Shown here piece after piece: positions 44,817-54,912 of a DNA stretch of 64,000 bases (position 1 is its first letter; every line of letters starts with the position of its first letter). The DNA comes from Burkholderia sp. Leaf177 (GTDB taxonomy: Bacteria; Pseudomonadota; Gammaproteobacteria; Burkholderiales; Burkholderiaceae). Made by a program: the position numbers and the translations under genes. The notes under the pieces are model-generated. The model was not told the DNA's origin and made no database searches. It was given only the letters and a program-made list of their open reading frames with translations. The stretch is from NCBI RefSeq assembly GCF_001424345.1, contig NZ_LMPF01000003.1, forward strand, positions 156,379 to 220,378, given 5' to 3'.

Positions 44817-47800
44817 ATGAAACGCATGCTGTTTAACGCGACGCAGCAAGAAGAATTGCGCGTCGCCATCGTCGATGGGCAAAAACTCATCGACATCGAC
44901 ATCGAAACCGCCGGGCGCGAACAGCGCAAAGGCAATATCTACAAGGGAGTCATTACCCGCATCGAGCCCTCGCTCGAAGCCTGTTTCGTGAACTATGGCG
45001 AAGACCGCCACGGTTTTCTGCCGTTCAAGGAAGTTGCCCGCCAGTATTTCAAGGACGGCGTGGACATGCGTTCTGCGCGCATTCAGGACGCGCTGCGCGA
45101 AGGCCAGGAACTGATCATCCAGGTCGAAAAGGAAGAGCGCGGCAACAAGGGCGCGGCCCTGACCACGTTCATCTCGCTCGCCGGACGTTACCTCGTCCTG
45201 ATGCCGAACAACCCGCGCGGCGGTGGTGTATCGCGCCGGATCGAGGGTGACGAGCGCCAGGAATTGCGCGAGACGATGGCCCAGCTCGATTTGCCGGAAG
45301 GCATGAGCATCATCGCGCGGACAGCAGGGATTGGCCGTTCGGCCGAAGAACTGCAGTGGGATTTGAACTACCTGATGCAATTGTGGCGCGCGGTGGAAGC
45401 GGCGTCGCAAAGCGGCGTGGCTGGCAAGCCGATGCTGATTTATCTCGAATCCAGCCTCGTGATCCGCGCGATCCGCGATTATTTCCAGCCGGATATCGGC
45501 GAAATTCTCATCGATACCACCGAGATCCATGACCAGGCCAGCGCCTTCATGGACATCGTGATGCCGGATAACTTGAGCAAAGTTAAGCGCTATCACGACG
45601 ACGTTCCCCTCTTCTCCCGTTTCCAGATCGAACACCAGATCGAAACCGCGTATTCGCGCACGGTGCCGTTGCCCTCGGGCGGCGCGATCGTGATCGACCA
45701 CACGGAAGCGCTGGTTGCCATCGACGTGAACTCGGCGCGCTCGACCAAGGGCGCGGATATCGAGGAAACGGCAACTCGCACGAACCTCGAAGCCGCCGAC
45801 GAAGTCGCGCGCCAGTTGCGCCTGCGCGATCTGGGCGGTCTGATCGTGATCGACTTTATCGACATGGAGTCGGCCAAGAGCCAGCGCGAAGTCGAGCAAC
45901 GCCTGAAAGACGCGTTGAAGCACGATCGTGCGCGCGTACAAATGGGCAAGATTTCGCGCTTCGGTTTGATGGAATTGTCGCGTCAGCGCCTGCGTCCGGC
46001 GCTTTCCGAAGGCAGCCATGTGACATGCCCGCGCTGTAACGGCACGGGCCATATTCGCGATACCGAATCGTCCGCGCTGCAAGTGCTGCGGATCATTCAG
46101 GAAGAAGCAATGAAGGAAAACACCGCGGCAATTCATTGCCAGGTGCCGGTGGAAGTCACCGCTTTCCTGCTGAACGAAAAGCGTTCGGAAATCAACAAGA
46201 TCGAGTCGCGCTTCAAGGTCAACGTGGTGTTGATCCCGAACAAGCACCTCGAAACGCCGCATTACAAGCTGGAGCGCCTGCGTCACGACGACACGCGTCT
46301 GGACGAGCCGCGTGCATCGTGGAAGATGGCCGAGGAAGCCGCGCACGAGCTGGAATCCGAAACGGGTTACAGCAAGCGCAGCGAGGAAGTGAAGCCCAAG
46401 CAGGAAGCCATGGTCAAGGGCATCACGCCGGCTTCGCCTGCGCCGAGCGCGCCGGTGAAGGTTGCGGCGGCTCCGGTCGCGGCGCCCGCGCCTGTGGCGG
46501 CATCGACGGGCGGGTTTATCGGCTGGCTGAAGAACCTGTTCGGCGTGCAACCGGAAGTGAAGCCGGCGCCCGCGCCAGTCGTCACGCCAGCACCGGCACG
46601 TCCGGCACGCGGCGAGCGGCCGGAACGCTCAGGCCAAGGTGGCGATCGCAACCGGAATCGCCGTGGCGGCGCCGGTTCGCGCGACAGCGCAGCGGCCGTT
46701 GCAGGTACGCCGAGCGCGCCGGGCACGGCAAGTGGCCGTCAGAATCCGCGTCGCGAGGAACGGGAACCGAAGGAAGGTCGCGAGCCGCGTGAAGCACGTG
46801 AACCGCGTGGTGGCCGTGAAGGCCGCGAGCCGCGCGAAGGTCGCGAGCCGCGGGAAGGCCGTGAACCGCGTGAAGCACGCGAAGGTCGCGAGCCGCGGGA
46901 ACAGCGTGAGCCGCGCGAGCCGCGTGAATCGCGCGATAACCGTGAGCGTACGGAAGCTGCCGATCGAGGTGAACGTCGTGAACGCGGCGATCGTCCGGAA
47001 CGTGGCGAGCGTAAGAAACCGCAGCCGGAAGCGGCCGTCGAAGCATTGACGCAAAGCGAAACGGTGGTTTCTGACTTTGCAGAAAACGCGCAAGCAGGCC
47101 AGGAATCGCAGCAAAACGGCAGCGCCGACGCATTGCAGGCCGATCAGGCGAGCGCCGCGCGTGAAGGCGAAGAGCGCCGTCGCCGTCGTCGTGGCCGTCG
47201 TGGTGGACGCCGCGATCGCGAGGAAGATGGCGTGACGGTCAATCAGGCTGCGGATATTGCGGAAGGTGAAGGCACGGCTGAAAGCGCTGATCCGGAACGC
47301 GCTCAAGCTGGCGTTTTCGATACCGATGGCGACGATACCCGCGAGTTCGCGCCCGCTGCAGTCAAGCCGGTTCAAGCAACTCCTGCACCAGCGCCGGCTG
47401 TAACGGTGGAGCCGGTTGCCGCTGCGGCAGTCGCCGTGACCGAATTGCCCGAGCCGGTTCGCGCCGTGCCGGTAGAAACGGCCGCGCCGGTTGCTACGCC
47501 TGCAGCCCAGCCGATCGAAGCGAAGCACGCCGAAGCCGAAGGGTTCGTGGTGCAGCGCGAGGCGCATGAAGTCCATACGCAGCATGCAGCGACGGAAACG
47601 CCCGCCATCAACGTGTTCGAGAAGCCGGCAGCACCGCAGCCGGTCGAAAACCCGTTTGGCCCGACGCCGAAGGTAGCGGAACAAAAGCCGGCGAGCCCGT
47701 TCATCGATACCCCGAAGGCCGAGGAACCTGCAACTGCTCAAGCTGCGCCGCAAGCCGTCGAAACGCTTGCCCAGCCTGCTGAGCCGTTGAAGACGGCGGC

Positions 47801-48179
47801 TGTGGCTGCATCGCCGGAATCGGAAATGGTGTCGGCGATTGCCCCGCCCGCGCCAGTCGTGGCGGAAGCGTCTGCGCCGGTCGAGTCCGAGCCAGTGAAG
47901 GCGTTTGAAGCGGTGGAAACGGCGGCTCCGGTTCATGTTGCTCCGGCGCCGACGGTCACTCCAGCCGCTCCGGTCGCGCTGAAAGAAGAAGCCCTCAAGC
48001 CGATGCTGGACACGGCGGGTCTCGTCTGGGTGAACACCGACGCCGACAAGCTCCGCGCCGCCCGCGAAGCTGCGGCTCAGGTGGAAGCGCCGAAACGCGT
48101 CGTGCGGGAGCGCAAGCGCCTGCCGCCGCTCGATGCTGCGCCCATGCAACAAGTCGAAACAGGTAAAGATGCGCAATAA
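44817..48179 (+). CDS. rne: Ribonuclease E
   Basis: Main endoribonuclease of mRNA decay and rRNA/tRNA processing, and scaffold of the degradosome. In the 1120-residue protein the S1 domain, RNase H-like and 5'-sensor parts are followed by the catalytic aspartates D303 and D346 and the zinc-link cysteines C404 and C407 (CPRCNG), with the same numbering as E. coli. Residues from about 510 on are disordered: an Arg-Glu-Pro repeat at about 645-712, an arginine block [12 protein letters not shown] around 790 and a long Ala/Pro/Val-rich tail. These tail elements are probably RNA- and partner-binding sites. A terminator follows. Confidence 0.98.
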   Translation: MKRMLFNATQQEELRVAIVDGQKLIDIDIETAGREQRKGNIYKGVITRIEPSLEACFVNYGEDRHGFLPFKEVARQYFKDGVDMRSARIQDALREGQELIIQVEKEERGNKGAALTTFISLAGRYLVLMPNNPRGGGVSRRIEGDERQELRETMAQLDLPEGMSIIARTAGIGRSAEELQWDLNYLMQLWRAVEAASQSGVAGKPMLIYLESSLVIRAIRDYFQPDIGEILIDTTEIHDQASAFMDIVMPDNLSKVKRYHDDVPLFSRFQIEHQIETAYSRTVPLPSGGAIVIDHTEALVAIDVNSARSTKGADIEETATRTNLEAADEVARQLRLRDLGGLIVIDFIDMESAKSQREVEQRLKDALKHDRARVQMGKISRFGLMELSRQRLRPALSEGSHVTCPRCNGTGHIRDTESSALQVLRIIQEEAMKENTAAIHCQVPVEVTAFLLNEKRSEINKIESRFKVNVVLIPNKHLETPHYKLERLRHDDTRLDEPRASWKMAEEAAHELESETGYSKRSEEVKPKQEAMVKGITPASPAPSAPVKVAAAPVAAPAPVAASTGGFIGWLKNLFGVQPEVKPAPAPVVTPAPARPARGERPERSGQGGDRNRNRRGGAGSRDSAAAVAGTPSAPGTASGRQNPRREEREPKEGREPREAREPRGGREGREPREGREPREGREPREAREGREPREQREPREPRESRDNRERTEAADRGERRERGDRPERGERKKPQPEAAVEALTQSETVVSDFAENAQAGQESQQNGSADALQADQASAAREGEERRRRRRGRRGGRRDREEDGVTVNQAADIAEGEGTAESADPERAQAGVFDTDGDDTREFAPAAVKPVQATPAPAPAVTVEPVAAAAVAVTELPEPVRAVPVETAAPVATPAAQPIEAKHAEAEGFVVQREAHEVHTQHAATETPAINVFEKPAAPQPVENPFGPTPKVAEQKPASPFIDTPKAEEPATAQAAPQAVETLAQPAEPLKTAAVAASPESEMVSAIAPPAPVVAEASAPVESEPVKAFEAVETAAPVHVAPAPTVTPAAPVALKEEALKPMLDTAGLVWVNTDADKLRAAREAAAQVEAPKRVVRERKRLPPLDAAPMQQVETGKDAQ
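46770..46950 (+). repeat. Short tandem coding repeat in the RNase E tail
   Basis: Units of 12-15 bases encoding REPRE, REG and REA combinations ([18 protein letters not shown]) are repeated about a dozen times. The bases are not perfectly repeated (GAGCCGCGCGAAGG, GAACCGCGTGAAGC), so the repeat is kept at protein level. It gives a charged zwitterionic, probably RNA-binding stretch and may vary in number between strains. Confidence 0.85.
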
Positions 48180-48208
48180 CGGCGCTGATTAAGCGTCCAG
48201 CGATTTGC

Positions 48209-48249
48209 CAAAAGCGCCACGTGACTCAGGTCCGTGGCGCTTTTTATTA
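48209..48249 (+). terminator. Intrinsic terminator of rne
   Basis: AAAAGCGCCACG and CGTGGCGCTTTTT pair around an 11-base loop, about 30 bases after the rne stop. Confidence 0.9.
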
Positions 48250-48394
48250 TTGCGTGTGCAAAAACACCATAAAGCGAGAGCGGCGGCCCACCCCGGAACC
48301 GCCGTTCCGCTAAAATAACTTGTTCGAAGTCAATAGCAGCCAAAAGGGCGTTTGCTCAGGCACCCCGCCGCTGCGTGCGAGAAATAAAACGATC

Positions 48395-49504
48395 ATGTCC
48401 CGCCGCATCATTCCCGTCACCGATGTCACCGCGATCCCAGCCTTCCCGGGAGCCGTGGCGACGCCGACTGGATTGCTCACTGACACGCTCTCACGCGATT
48501 TGCGCGATCTGCGCATCTCGGTGACCGATCGTTGCAACTTTCGCTGCGTGTACTGCATGCCACGCGAAGTGTTCGATAAAAACTACGAATTCCTGCCGCA
48601 CAGCGCGCTGCTTTCCTTCGAGGAAATCGAGCGGCTGGCGCGGCTTTTTGTGGCTCATGGTGTCGAAAAGATCCGGCTGACCGGCGGTGAGCCGCTGTTG
48701 CGAAAGAACATCGAATTTTTGATCGAACGGCTGGCGCTCATGCGCACACCTGAAGGCCGACCGCTCGACATCACGCTGACGACCAACGGTTCCATTCTCG
48801 GCCGCAAAGCCCGGTCGCTGAAGGACGCGGGTTTATCGCGCGTTACGGTGAGTCTCGATGCACTCGATGACGCGTTGTTTCGCCGCATGAACGACGCTGA
48901 TTTTGCCGTTGCCGATGTGCTCGATGGCATCGAAGCGGCGCACGCAGTCGGGCTGGCGCCGCTCAAGGTGAACATGGTCGTCAAGCGCGGTACGAACGAC
49001 GCCGAAATCGTGCCGATGGCGCGCCATTTCAAAGGCAGCGGCACGGTGCTGCGGTTTATCGAATATATGGACGTGGGTGCGTCGAACGGCTGGAACATGA
49101 GCGAAGTGTTGCCCTCGTCGGATGTCGTTGCGCGCATTGCCGAGCATTTTCCATTGCGGCCGCTCGAAGCGCACAACGACGCCGAAACCGCGCAACGCTG
49201 GGGTTATCAGGACGGCAGCGGCGAAATCGGCGTGATTTCCAGCGTTACGCGCGCGTTTTGCGGGACTTGCACGCGGGCGCGATTGTCCACGGAAGGCAAG
49301 CTTTACCTGTGCCTGTTCGCAACTTCTGGTCACGATCTGCGCGCTTTGATCCGAAGCGGCGCGAGCGACGCGACCGTCGCCACGGCCATCGCGCGGATCT
49401 GGGAAGCGCGCACCGACCGGTACTCCGAGCTTCGCGGCAGTAATTCGTTGCCGGCAGCAGATCCGGACGCGCGGCGCGTCGAGATGTCGTACATCGGCGG
49501 CTGA
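48395..49504 (+). CDS. moaA: GTP 3',8-cyclase (molybdenum cofactor step 1)
   Basis: Radical-SAM enzyme that turns GTP into the cyclic precursor of molybdopterin together with MoaC. The 369-residue protein has the N-terminal [4Fe-4S] motif CNFRCVYC, the GGEPLLR SAM element, the C-terminal second cluster ([20 protein letters not shown]) and the GG tail (SYIGG). The ATG at 48395 is chosen; the upstream in-frame sequence lies in the leader. It lies one base before mobA. Confidence 0.96.
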   Translation: MSRRIIPVTDVTAIPAFPGAVATPTGLLTDTLSRDLRDLRISVTDRCNFRCVYCMPREVFDKNYEFLPHSALLSFEEIERLARLFVAHGVEKIRLTGGEPLLRKNIEFLIERLALMRTPEGRPLDITLTTNGSILGRKARSLKDAGLSRVTVSLDALDDALFRRMNDADFAVADVLDGIEAAHAVGLAPLKVNMVVKRGTNDAEIVPMARHFKGSGTVLRFIEYMDVGASNGWNMSEVLPSSDVVARIAEHFPLRPLEAHNDAETAQRWGYQDGSGEIGVISSVTRAFCGTCTRARLSTEGKLYLCLFATSGHDLRALIRSGASDATVATAIARIWEARTDRYSELRGSNSLPAADPDARRVEMSYIGG

Positions 49505-49505
49505 T

Positions 49506-50138
49506 ATGGCCGAACCAATCCGTGGCGCGCTTTCGAAGGCCGATATTACGGGTGTGGTGCTTGCCGGTGGTCGCGGATCGCGCATGGGTGGCGTCGACAA
49601 AGGCTTGCAGCCGCTGAATCTCGAACCGCTCGCGCTTCACGCGCTGCGCCGGATGTCGCCGCAATGTGGCGCCATGCTCATCAGCGCAAATCGCAGCCTC
49701 GAAATCTATGCGCAACTTGGCATGCCGTTCCGCGCCAAGGTCGTGGTCGATGCATTTCCCGATTTCCCCGGTCCGCTCGCGGGCATATCGGCGGCGATGC
49801 ACGCGGCGCAGACGGATTTCGTGCTTTTTGCGCCGTGCGATGCACCTTTCATCGATCCCCATCTGGCCGATCGGCTATCGGAAAAGCTGATCGCCAGCGA
49901 CGCGAATATTGCAATGGCAACAGCTACCGATTCCGCCGGAGAACGCCATCTTCATCCGGTTTTCGCGTTGCTTCGAACCTCGCTCATCGACGATCTCGAC
50001 ACGTTCATCCGCGCCGGAGAACGCAAGGTGCGCGCGTGGTACGCGCGCCACAAGGCGGTAGAAGTGACCTTCACCGACGAGCGTGCGTTTTACAATGTCA
50101 ACGATCTGCAGCAGCTAGGCGACCTCGAGCGCAACTAA
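49506..50138 (+). CDS. mobA: Molybdenum cofactor guanylyltransferase
   Basis: Attaches GMP to molybdopterin to form the guanine dinucleotide cofactor. The 210-residue protein has the nucleotide-binding LAGGRGSRMGGVDKGL near residue 20, PGPLAGI and the metal-binding APCDAPF motif. One base separates the moaA stop from its ATG, so it is translationally coupled. moeA follows after 136 bases. Confidence 0.95.
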   Translation: MAEPIRGALSKADITGVVLAGGRGSRMGGVDKGLQPLNLEPLALHALRRMSPQCGAMLISANRSLEIYAQLGMPFRAKVVVDAFPDFPGPLAGISAAMHAAQTDFVLFAPCDAPFIDPHLADRLSEKLIASDANIAMATATDSAGERHLHPVFALLRTSLIDDLDTFIRAGERKVRAWYARHKAVEVTFTDERAFYNVNDLQQLGDLERN

Positions 50139-50274
50139 GCGCCGGTTCGTTTCAGTCGCTGCAATCCATCGGCTTGCCGGATGCTGCGTAGTACCGCGCA
50201 TCTCACCACGTCTGCCTCTCCATCCATCTGCCTGCGGGCTTTGCGTCGATTCTCCGCGCTGTTTTTACCCATCG

Positions 50275-51582
50275 ATGAACACACCCAAGCACTTTTCAAG
50301 CTGCGTCGCTGAGTACGATCCGAACGCGCTGCCCGTCAGCGCGGCGCAGGAGATCGTGCGTCAGTGGGCGTTGCCGCGCGGGCGTGCCGAGATGGAACGC
50401 ATGCGGCTATTCGACGCGCTGGATCGGGTACTGGCAGAAGACGTGATCTCGCCGATCAACGTGCCCTCGCACGATAACTCGGCCATGGACGGCTACGCGT
50501 TCAATGGCGCCGCGTTGGAAGTGGCGGGTATCGAAGGGCAAGTGCAATTGTCGATTGCTGGGAAAGCACTCGCCGGACAACCTTTCGACGGTCAGCCGCA
50601 TCTCACCGAGTGCGTGCGCATCATGACGGGCGCGCTGATTCCGCCCGGTTGCGATACCGTCGTTGCGCAAGAATTCGTGCAGCGCGCGGGAGACACGGTC
50701 ACGTTTGCAATTGCGGGAATCAAGCGCGGCGTCAATCGGCGGCTCGCCGGAGAAGATCTTGCGCAAGGTCAACCGGCGTTGCGTGCTGGCCGGATTGTGC
50801 GGGCATCGGATATTGGCTTGCTGGCTTCGTTGGGCATCGCCGAAGTCGCTGTTCAGCGGCGTTTGCGCGTCGCGTTTTTCTCGACCGGTGACGAACTGCG
50901 TTCTGTGGGCGAAGCGCTTACGCCAGGTTCCATCTACGACAGCAATCGCTACACGCTTTACGCGATGCTTCGCCGGATGAACGTCGAACCTGTCGATCTC
51001 GGTATTGTCCGCGACGACCGGGCGTCGCTGGAAGAAGCGCTGCGGCGCGCGACCCGGGAAGCCGACGTCGTGATCAGCTCGGGCGGTGTGTCGGTGGGCG
51101 ACGCCGACTTCACGCGCAACCTGATGAACACGCTCGGCGACGTGGCATTCTGGAAAATCGCGATGCGCCCCGGCCGGCCGCTCGCGTTCGGCCGCCTTTG
51201 GTCGGGCGTGCGTCCCGGCGACGGCAAATCGGCGTTGTTCTTTGGCTTGCCCGGCAACCCGGTCGCGGTCATGGCGACGTTTTATTTCATCGTGCGGGAG
51301 GCGCTGCTCGCCATGTCGGGCGCGACGCGGCATGCGTTGCCGCTGATATCGGCGATCAGCACGAATCCGTTATCCAAGCGGGCCGGCCGCACGGAGTTCC
51401 AGCGCGGTATCGCGCAGCGCGACGCCGCCGGACGCTGGCATGTAGTAACAACCGGGCCGCAAGGCTCGGGAGTGCTGAGTTCAATGAGCGAGGCAAATTG
51501 CTTCATTGTTCTCAAGCACGAGGCGGGAAATATCGATGCAGGAGACAGCGTCGATATCCTGCCATTCGACGGCCTGATCTAG
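50275..51582 (+). CDS. moeA: Molybdopterin molybdenumtransferase
   Basis: Inserts molybdenum into adenylated molybdopterin. The 435-residue protein has the N-terminal domain with PSHDNSAMDGYA, the GVSVGDADF region of the MoeA domain III (SSGGVSVGDAD) and the FGLPGNPVAV motif, plus the C-terminal beta-barrel. The ATG at 50275 gives about 30 extra residues before the conserved start. The three genes moaA-mobA-moeA form one plus-strand unit. Confidence 0.96.
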   Translation: MNTPKHFSSCVAEYDPNALPVSAAQEIVRQWALPRGRAEMERMRLFDALDRVLAEDVISPINVPSHDNSAMDGYAFNGAALEVAGIEGQVQLSIAGKALAGQPFDGQPHLTECVRIMTGALIPPGCDTVVAQEFVQRAGDTVTFAIAGIKRGVNRRLAGEDLAQGQPALRAGRIVRASDIGLLASLGIAEVAVQRRLRVAFFSTGDELRSVGEALTPGSIYDSNRYTLYAMLRRMNVEPVDLGIVRDDRASLEEALRRATREADVVISSGGVSVGDADFTRNLMNTLGDVAFWKIAMRPGRPLAFGRLWSGVRPGDGKSALFFGLPGNPVAVMATFYFIVREALLAMSGATRHALPLISAISTNPLSKRAGRTEFQRGIAQRDAAGRWHVVTTGPQGSGVLSSMSEANCFIVLKHEAGNIDAGDSVDILPFDGLI

Positions 51583-51698
51583 CTTCAAAGGCTCTTCGAC
51601 AACCTGCTTCAAGAATCCGGCCGGGACGCCGTCATCACGTGTGCGGCCAACAGCTGGATTTGAATGCATTGCACTACGACTGACGGGGCTTTTCCTTC

Positions 51699-51974
51699 AT
51701 GAAAAAACAGATTACGTTCATCGCACCGGGACAAACCGCCAAAGCGCTGATTCTCGTGTACCTCACATTCAGCGTGCCGATCGTGCTGCTCGGCGTGCTG
51801 GTCGCGTTCTTCCGATACGGCTCCGTCGAGCTCAGCACCGTGACGAGCGCCTTGCTGCTCAACGCGATCCTCGGATTCATCCTGTTGTGGATCGCATGTC
51901 ACGCGTACAACTGGGTGGCGTCGCGATTCGGCGGCATCGAGATCGTATTGTCCGATGCACCGGAAGAAGCCTGA
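51699..51974 (+). CDS. Small inner-membrane protein of unknown function
   Basis: A 91-residue protein with two hydrophobic segments (ALILVYLTFSVPIVLLGVLVAFF and SALLLNAILGFILLWIACHAYNWVA) and short soluble ends. It begins with MKKQITFIAPGQTAKA. I do not recognise the family with certainty. The stop shares one base with the following GNAT gene (TGATG), which supports expression as a pair. It begins 116 bases after moeA. Confidence 0.75.
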   Translation: MKKQITFIAPGQTAKALILVYLTFSVPIVLLGVLVAFFRYGSVELSTVTSALLLNAILGFILLWIACHAYNWVASRFGGIEIVLSDAPEEA

Positions 51975-52456
51975 TGAGCGCCGCGATCCGTAACGCCACG
52001 CCAGACGATATCAGCGCGATTTTCGGCCTCATGCTGGAACTGGCCGAGTTTGAAAAGCTGACGCATTTGTTCGTTGCGACTGAGTCCGGTCTGCACGACG
52101 CGCTGTTTGGCGCGAAGCCCGCGGCTGAAGCCATCGTCGCGGAGGAAAACGGGGCAATCGTCAGTTATGCCCTGTTCTTCCAGAACTACTCGACGTTCCT
52201 CGGCAAGCGCGGGTTGTATCTGGAGGACCTGTACGTGAAGCCATCGATTCGCGGCAGCGGACTCGGCACGAAAATGCTGCGCGCGCTGGCGGCGCTGGCG
52301 GTGGAACGTCAGTGCGGCCGCTTTGAATGGACCGTACTCGACTGGAACACGAACGCCATCGGCTTCTACGAAAAGATGGGCGCGACCGTGCTTCCGGACT
52401 GGCGCATCGTGCGTATTACCGGCGACGAACTCGCCAAACTCGCTGCAACTGACTAA
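51974..52456 (+). CDS. GNAT-family N-acetyltransferase
   Basis: The 160-residue protein has the GNAT acetyl-CoA motif SIRGSGLGTKMLRAL, preceded by the typical strand LYLEDLYVKP and followed by WTVLDWNTNAIGFYEKMGA. This is the spermidine/diamine acetyltransferase-like or RimI-like class; the substrate is unknown. The ATG overlaps the stop of the small membrane protein. The stop overlaps that of the convergent rmuC. Confidence 0.92.
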   Translation: MSAAIRNATPDDISAIFGLMLELAEFEKLTHLFVATESGLHDALFGAKPAAEAIVAEENGAIVSYALFFQNYSTFLGKRGLYLEDLYVKPSIRGSGLGTKMLRALAALAVERQCGRFEWTVLDWNTNAIGFYEKMGATVLPDWRIVRITGDELAKLAATD

Positions 52457-53925
52457 GCCTCTGGTTCGTCTCGATCATCAGCTTCATGCCCGAGCAGGTT
52501 AGCCGCCTGCTCGCCCGGCAATGCTTCTACATCGCGTAGTTTCTTGCTCATCTGACGTGTACGCGTTTCCGCCGATTCAATCGACCGCGTCACCGCCTCC
52601 AATTGCGAGCGCGTCTTCGACAGCACTTCCCCAAACTTCCTGAACTCTGTTTTCACCGCGCCGAGCACTTGCCAGACTTCGCTGGAGCGTTGCTCGATTG
52701 CGAGTGTCCTGAAGCCCATTTGCAGACTGTTGAGCAACGCGGTGAGCGTGGTCGGGCCGGTCACGCTCACGCGATATTCACGCTGCAAAAAATCCGTCAG
52801 CCCCGGACGGCGCAAGATCTCCGCGTACAAACCTTCAGTGGGCAGGAACAGCAACGCGAAGTCCGTGGTGTGCGGCGGCGCGACGTACTTCTGCGCAATG
52901 GTTTTCGCCTCTGCGCGAATCCGACCTTCGAGCGCGCGCGACGCCTCTTCAACCGCAACCGGATCTCCGCGATCCTGCGCATCGATTAACCGCTCATAGT
53001 CCTCGCGCGGAAATTTTGCATCGATGGGAAGCCACACCGGCGTCGCCACCGCGTTTGATCCGCTTTGGCCAGGCGCGTCGTGGCGGCCGGGCAGTTTGAT
53101 TGCGAACTCCACGCGGTCGTTGCTCTTCGGAATGGTCGCGACATTCTTTGCGTACTGGTCCGGCGTCAGCAGTTGTTCGAGCAAAGACTCGAGTTGCACT
53201 TCGCCCCACGTTCCGCGCGTCTTGACGTTGGTCAGCACCTTCTTCAAATCGCCGACGCCCGCCGCGAGCGTCTGCATTTCCCCTAATCCGCGATGCACCT
53301 GCTCAAGCCGGTCCGATACCAGCTTGAACGATTCGCCAAGACGTTGTTCCAACGTGGCGTGGAGTTTTTCATCGACGGTGCGGCGCATTTCTTCCAGCTT
53401 TGCCGAATTGTTCGCCTCAATGTCCTTCAGCCGCGCTTCGAGCGTCGTGCGCACTTCGCTCAAGCGACGATCGTTCGACTCCGACATCTGCGCGAGCTGC
53501 AACGTCAAGGCATCGCCGAAACGCTTGAGCGCCTGGCTTTGTTCGTCGCGCGCGTGCTGGCTTTGCTGCACGTTGCTTTCCGTCAACGCCAGCAATTGCC
53601 GCGAGAACGCCTCCAACTGAGCGTTCTGAACGTTCGACATGCTCGCGAGTTGCGTTGCGAGCGTCTGCTGGAACTGCGCGAACGCGCCGCCCGCTTCCGT
53701 ACGCGATGCACGCGAGGTCTCGACGACTTCGCCCCGCACGTTGCGTTCAAGCCGCTCCTGGGCGCGCGCGTGCGCTTCGCCCATATCGATGACCCGATCC
53801 GTGAGCGCCTCGAATTGTTCCTCGATATCCGACTCCCGCTTCGGACGTAGCAACAGGATCAGCACAATCACCAGCGTGATCGCGAGGACAGCGACCGCCG
53901 CGCTCAACAGCAACAACATGGTCAT
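52453..53925 (-). CDS. rmuC: DNA recombination protein RmuC
   Basis: Nuclease-like protein that limits recombination at inverted repeats. The 490-residue protein has an N-terminal membrane segment (LLLLSAAVAVLAITLVIVLILLL), a long coiled-coil (about residues 35-220) and the RmuC domain with GTWGEVQLESLLEQLLTPDQY and PIDAKFPREDYERL. The ATG at 53925 overlaps the stop of the dehydrogenase gene (ATGA). The alternative ATG is at 53919. Confidence 0.94.
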   Translation of the reverse strand: MTMLLLLSAAVAVLAITLVIVLILLLRPKRESDIEEQFEALTDRVIDMGEAHARAQERLERNVRGEVVETSRASRTEAGGAFAQFQQTLATQLASMSNVQNAQLEAFSRQLLALTESNVQQSQHARDEQSQALKRFGDALTLQLAQMSESNDRRLSEVRTTLEARLKDIEANNSAKLEEMRRTVDEKLHATLEQRLGESFKLVSDRLEQVHRGLGEMQTLAAGVGDLKKVLTNVKTRGTWGEVQLESLLEQLLTPDQYAKNVATIPKSNDRVEFAIKLPGRHDAPGQSGSNAVATPVWLPIDAKFPREDYERLIDAQDRGDPVAVEEASRALEGRIRAEAKTIAQKYVAPPHTTDFALLFLPTEGLYAEILRRPGLTDFLQREYRVSVTGPTTLTALLNSLQMGFRTLAIEQRSSEVWQVLGAVKTEFRKFGEVLSKTRSQLEAVTRSIESAETRTRQMSKKLRDVEALPGEQAANLLGHEADDRDEPEA

Positions 53926-54902
53926 TTCTTCAGGACGTCCGGATTGATCGGGTTCGGCGGATTGCCTGCGCGCGGACCTTCGCCGAGCGCTGCGATCAGG
54001 TTGTCGGCGGCGAGATTTGCCATTGCGCGACGCGTGGATTCGGTGGCGCTTGCAATATGCGGCGTCAGCACGACGTTCGACAAACCCAGGAAATCGCGAT
54101 TGAAGTTGGGTTCGCCTTCGAACACATCGAGGCCGGCTGCAGCGATCGTCTTGTTGCGCAGCGCCTCGATCAGCGCCACATCGTCCACGATTCCACCGCG
54201 CGCGATGTTCGTCAGCGTCGCCGTGGGTTTCATGCTCGCCAGTTCGGCCGCACCGATCGTGTGATCATTTTCCGCCGTGTACGGCAATACCAGCACGACG
54301 TGATCGGCCTGCTTTAGTAAGTCGGCCTTCGATGCATATTCCGCGTTCAAGTCCGCTTCAATTTCCGGCGCGACGCGCGAGCGGTTGTGATAAATCACAC
54401 GCATATTGAATCCCCGTGCACGTCGAGCCAATGCTTGCCCGATGCGTCCCATGCCGATCACGCCGAGCGTCGAGCCATAGACGTCGGAGCCAAGGAACGC
54501 GTCGTACGACCACGTGCCCCATTTGCCCGCGCGCAGAAAATGCTCTGAGTCCGTAATGCGGCGCGCGGCGGCCATCATCAGCGCCCAGCCGAAATCCGCG
54601 GTGCTTTCGTTCAGCACGTCGGGCGTGTTCGTGCCGAGCACGCCGTGAGCGTTCAGCGCCTGCATGTCGAAGTTGTTGTAGCCGACAGCCATGTTCGACA
54701 CGACCTTCAAATTCGGTGCGCCTTCGAGAACCTTCGCCGTGATGGGATCGCCTGCGAGCAAGGCGCCGTCGCGATCGGACATGCGGCGGGCGAGTTCGTC
54801 GGCGGGAAGCGGTGCTCCCGGATTGGCATCGACTTCAAAATACTGTCGCAGACGTTCGATCACGTCCGGGAAAATCGGGCGGGCAACCAGCACTTTTTTC
54901 AT
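53922..54902 (-). CDS. D-2-hydroxyacid dehydrogenase, GhrB-like
   Basis: Reduces glyoxylate or hydroxypyruvate or related keto acids with NAD(P)H. The 326-residue protein has the Rossmann motif GVIGMGRIGQALA near residue 150, the active-site arginine in NIARGGIVDD, glutamate in VFEGEP and histidine in LTPHIASAT. This pattern fits glyoxylate/hydroxypyruvate reductase B, but the physiological substrate is not determined. It lies ten bases after the antiporter gene in direction of transcription and overlaps rmuC. Confidence 0.92.
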   Translation of the reverse strand: MKKVLVARPIFPDVIERLRQYFEVDANPGAPLPADELARRMSDRDGALLAGDPITAKVLEGAPNLKVVSNMAVGYNNFDMQALNAHGVLGTNTPDVLNESTADFGWALMMAAARRITDSEHFLRAGKWGTWSYDAFLGSDVYGSTLGVIGMGRIGQALARRARGFNMRVIYHNRSRVAPEIEADLNAEYASKADLLKQADHVVLVLPYTAENDHTIGAAELASMKPTATLTNIARGGIVDDVALIEALRNKTIAAAGLDVFEGEPNFNRDFLGLSNVVLTPHIASATESTRRAMANLAADNLIAALGEGPRAGNPPNPINPDVLKK

Positions 54903-54912
54903 CGACTTCTCC

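Noticed and set aside
44751..46550. Long minus-strand open frame (about 600 codons) opposite rne
   Set aside because: It is antisense to the well-conserved catalytic half of RNase E. High GC keeps such shadow frames open, and the translation has no family character.
46770..46950. Possible CRISPR-like array
   Set aside because: The repeats have no spacers and encode REPRE units of RNase E in one frame.
48180..48394. Possible molybdenum-cofactor riboswitch before moaA
   Set aside because: I could not form the conserved Moco RNA fold here; the main hairpin is the rne terminator.
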